The notes below the pieces were generated by a model. It saw only the letters and a list, made by a program, of their open reading frames with translations, ran no database searches and was not told the origin of the DNA. This document shows positions 5,783 through 7,131 of a stretch of 7,131 nucleotides of DNA, piece by piece (the stretch's first letter is position 1; every line of letters starts with the position of its first letter). Made by a program: the position numbers and the translations under genes. Source of the DNA: Promethearchaeota archaeon (GTDB lineage Archaea; Asgardarchaeota; Lokiarchaeia; Sigynarchaeales; SOKP01); the NCBI GenBank assembly GCA_019894875.1, contig JAGXNR010000137.1, forward strand, positions 1 through 7,131, in the 5' to 3' direction.

Positions 5783-6544
5783 TTAGTAACTTTGGTAGAT
5801 ATTTTCCTCAGTTGGATAAATCCTTGATTCCATAACCAAGTCATTTATAAAAGTTCTTAGTTTGTTTTCAGAAACATTTGTTCTTTGCTTTAATTCTTCA
5901 AGACTTATCCCATTTCCGTCTTGTGAATATTCATAAATTATAGCAAAAATCTCCTCTTTTACTTTATCCACATCAGGCGATTTCTTTTCACTAAACAATT
6001 TTTCTACATCAATATCACTCGGAATATCGTCAAAAAACGAATCCTCTTCTAATTCAGAATCGATGGTAGAACCATCAGGAATCTCAAAGAGTTTCCCAGA
6101 TTTAATTTTTTTAATTACATCAGCTTCTCTTAACAAAACATAATTAGGATCTTCTATTTTCTTGATAAACGCAATGTTATTAATTTGAACTTTCTCGCTA
6201 TAAAAACCTACTCTCCCTAATACATCAACAGTAACTCCTTTTATTAAATCTCTATAATTTTCTACATCTACATCCCACTTTACTGCAGAAATGATACCCG
6301 TACCATCATCAAGTTCAAATCTTAAATTCGTGTTTATTTCTTCCGATGGAGAATTTATATCGTCTCTTCTCTTACTCATGAATTCTTCTCGACTAGTGAT
6401 CGTAGCTGTAAATCTAACTCTTTTAAGAGTTCCAAATCTAGTGTAAAGCGAATTCTCAGAAGCATTATACCTACCTTCTAACAGATGCATTATCCAACAA
6501 CGAATTGGAGGTGAATATTCGTAGGATCTAGTATCGCTCATCAT
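5783..6544 (-). CDS. RPA32-like single-stranded DNA-binding protein (OB fold plus C-terminal winged helix)
   Basis: A 253-residue protein with the layout of the RPA32 (Rpa2/Stn1-like) subunit of replication protein A, which binds ssDNA in replication and repair. Residues about 33-138 form one OB fold with the family hallmarks LRFELDDGTGIISAVKW (74-90), LIKGVTVDVLGRVGFY (100-115) and the closing strand VQINNIAFIKKIEDPN (119-134). A strongly acidic linker (157-185, SELEEDSFFDDIPSDIDVEK) follows, then a winged-helix-like C-terminus (192-253) with a helix-turn-helix pattern EEIFAIIYEYSQ...SLEELKQRTNVSENKLRTFINDLVMESRIY. An 18-residue insert rich in D, S and E (about 54-72) lengthens a loop of the OB fold. 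Start ATG 6544 (a second ATG follows directly). Whether it acts alone or with RPA41/RPA14-like partners cannot be told; no partner gene is in the window. A TATA-like box lies about 37 nt upstream. Confidence 0.85.
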   Translation of the reverse strand: MMSDTRSYEYSPPIRCWIMHLLEGRYNASENSLYTRFGTLKRVRFTATITSREEFMSKRRDDINSPSEEINTNLRFELDDGTGIISAVKWDVDVENYRDLIKGVTVDVLGRVGFYSEKVQINNIAFIKKIEDPNYVLLREADVIKKIKSGKLFEIPDGSTIDSELEEDSFFDDIPSDIDVEKLFSEKKSPDVDKVKEEIFAIIYEYSQDGNGISLEELKQRTNVSENKLRTFINDLVMESRIYPTEENIYQSY

Positions 6545-6577
6545 TTTATTTTTTTTAATTTTATTTGTTGTTTTGCG

Positions 6578-6585
6578 TTATATTA
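6578..6585 (-). promoter_or_regulatory. Candidate TATA box of the RPA-like gene
   Basis: The minus strand reads TAATATAA about 37 nt before the ATG, predicting an 11-nt leader. A second candidate, GATATAAT, lies a little further upstream (6592-6601), and the region is so AT-rich that the choice is uncertain. The rest of 6545-6719 holds only this and the tRNA terminator. Confidence 0.3.
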
Positions 6586-6698
6586 TTTTCAAATTATATC
6601 GCATAAAGTAATGATTATTAAACGCTAAATATAACTTAACAAATCTAAATTTTATTCTTTATCAATTTCAAAAATTAATCATGAATAAACGGAATTAT

Positions 6699-6704
6699 AA
6701 AAAA
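6699..6704 (-). terminator. Candidate oligo-T terminator of the tRNA gene
   Basis: A run of six T on the minus strand (TTAATTTTTTATAA) lies about 16-21 nt beyond the discriminator base of the tRNA. Archaeal RNA polymerase stops at such T-runs without needing a hairpin. Confidence 0.45.
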
Positions 6705-6719
6705 TTAAGGGAGTGTAAA

Positions 6720-6844
6720 TAGCGGGGGTTCGATTTGAACGAACGATCTCAGGGTTTCTCATCCAAAAGCGCGAAAAATTTATTTTTTCCACACATTTTT
6801 GGGATATGAGCCCTGCGGCATAAACCAGGCTAGCCCACCCCGCT
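6720..6844 (-). tRNA. Initiator tRNA-Met (CAU) with an anticodon-loop intron
   Basis: The minus strand folds into a full cloverleaf. The acceptor is AGCGGGG/CCCCGCT with A1-U72; then T8 G9; D stem GGCT/TGCC (13-22 is T-T) with G18G19; anticodon stem CAGGG/CCCTG; loop CTCATAA with anticodon CAT (6806-6808); variable AGATC; T stem GTTCG/CGAAC with loop TTCAAAT; discriminator A73 at 6720. The A1-U72 pair, and the three G-C pairs G29G30G31/C39C40C41 at the loop end of the anticodon stem, are the hallmarks of archaeal initiator tRNA, against elongator Met or Ile2 (also CAT). A 49-nt intron (6756-6804) separates A37 from A38. CCA is not encoded. The spliced RNA is 76 nt. The product delivers methionine to start codons through aIF2, whose beta subunit is encoded about 1.2 kb downstream on the same strand. 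Confidence 0.95.
6756..6804 (-). other. 49-nt tRNA intron at position 37/38 (bulge-helix-bulge)
   Basis: The exon-intron junctions form an archaeal splicing motif. CTCAT at the 5' exon side pairs with ATGAG at the intron 3' end, flanked by 3-nt bulges (ATC on one strand, AAA on the other). The anticodon stem lies outside and an inner helix CCAAAA/TTTTGG inside. Cleavage after A37 and before A38 restores a normal 7-nt loop. The intron also holds a hairpin, GAAAAA/TTTTTC with loop ATAAA. A 3-nt bulge on each side of a short helix is the standard substrate of the archaeal splicing endonuclease. Confidence 0.85.
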
Positions 6845-6870
6845 TAGGTTTTTTTTATGAGAATCACTCT

Positions 6871-6878
6871 TAAAATAT
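6871..6878 (-). promoter_or_regulatory. Candidate TATA box of the initiator tRNA gene
   Basis: The minus strand reads ATATTTTA centred about 30 nt before the tRNA 5' end, the expected place for an archaeal tRNA promoter with a very short 5' leader. Confidence 0.4.
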
Positions 6879-6969
6879 GGATCTTATAATTATTTTTTCT
6901 ATTAATTTCTTTTTATTTTTAAACGGATTTTAGTAGTGTTTTTTTAGTACGAGTTATATTAACAAGTAA

Positions 6970-6979
6970 ATATTTAAAA
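6970..6979 (+). promoter_or_regulatory. Candidate TATA box of the right-edge gene
   Basis: ATATTTAAAA is centred about 26 nt before the ATG at 7001, which predicts a leaderless transcript. Position and sequence support that the edge ORF is a real gene. Confidence 0.5.
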
Positions 6980-7000
6980 TAAACCCACAAATTTTTCGAA

Positions 7001-7131
7001 ATGGTTGGATCTCATTCAAAAAGCTTTTTTGGGCAAAACACTGGGATAATAGTTAGTAGCTCATCAAGTTCAGATCCATTTATGTTTATTCATTGCTTTA
7101 AAAAAAAACCTAACGGAATTTGGGAAAAACC
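7001..7131 (+). CDS. Start of a protein of unknown function, cut by the right edge
   Basis: An ATG at 7001 opens a frame that stays open to the window end (43 codons plus 2 bases), after an in-frame TAA at 6980. The protein begins MVGSHSKSFFGQNTGIIVSS and continues to CFKKKPNGIWEKP. It has no signal peptide; the strand-like IIVSSSSSDPFMFIHCF followed by a lysine-rich turn suggests a folded beta-rich start. I do not recognise the family. The case for a gene rests on the well-spaced TATA box, the open frame in AT-rich DNA and plausible codon composition. A run of nine A (7100-7108) is the one place where a sequencing slip could alter the frame. It is divergent from the tRNA gene. Confidence 0.6.
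   Translation, partial: MVGSHSKSFFGQNTGIIVSSSSSSDPFMFIHCFKKKPNGIWEK

Noticed and set aside
6846..7000. Possible small RNA or regulatory RNA between the tRNA and the right-edge gene
   Set aside because: The stretch is AT-rich with only two promoter-like boxes; I see no stable stem or conserved motif.
1..7131. CRISPR array, insertion sequence, prophage or defence cluster
   Set aside because: No direct repeats with spacers, transposase, integrase, terminal inverted repeats or toxin-antitoxin pair is visible; the genes are core chromosomal ones.

Overview
The window (AT-rich, 7.1 kb) is chromosomal DNA from an archaeon. The evidence is a run of archaeal/eukaryote-type informational genes: an RPA32-like ssDNA-binding protein, aIF2 beta, a DUF424 protein, NMD3, RIO1 kinase and a Dim2/Pno1-type KH protein. 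It is supported by an initiator tRNA whose intron sits in a bulge-helix-bulge, by TATA-like boxes 25-40 nt ahead of start codons, and by short or absent leaders. Low GC, FtsZ and this gene set would suit an Asgard (Lokiarchaeia-like) lineage. That placement is inference; an AT-rich euryarchaeon cannot be excluded from this stretch.

Layout. On the + strand (1-2501) are the 3' part of a fold-type III PLP decarboxylase-like gene cut by the left edge, a complete ftsZ with its own promoter, and a small gene of unknown function (start moved to an ATG at 2142, probably leaderless). These converge on a minus-strand block (6844 down to 2542) reading initiator tRNA-Met, RPA32-like protein, aIF2 beta, DUF424, NMD3, RIO1, Dim2/Pno1. 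At the right edge a + strand gene of unknown function starts at 7001 and runs out of the window.

How the genes fit together. The minus-strand block is nearly a single theme. The initiator tRNA is the ligand of the aIF2 complex, to which the neighbouring beta subunit belongs. NMD3 belongs to late large-subunit maturation, and RIO1 and Dim2/Pno1 to late small-subunit maturation. aIF2 beta, DUF424, NMD3 and RIO1 are tightly packed (21-nt gap, 1-base overlap, 0-nt gap) and look like one operon. RPA, Dim2 and the tRNA have their own candidate TATA elements. Internal operon genes (DUF424, RIO1) show Shine-Dalgarno-like motifs, whereas genes next to promoters mostly do not.

I see no new defence system, mobile element, CRISPR array or unusual gene cluster. 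The points worth a second look are the intron-bearing initiator tRNA, the nmd3/rio1 junction (same frame, one TAG apart), the decarboxylase lacking the usual cysteine motif, the two unrecognised proteins, and a palindrome plus a mini-ORF in front of ftsZ.
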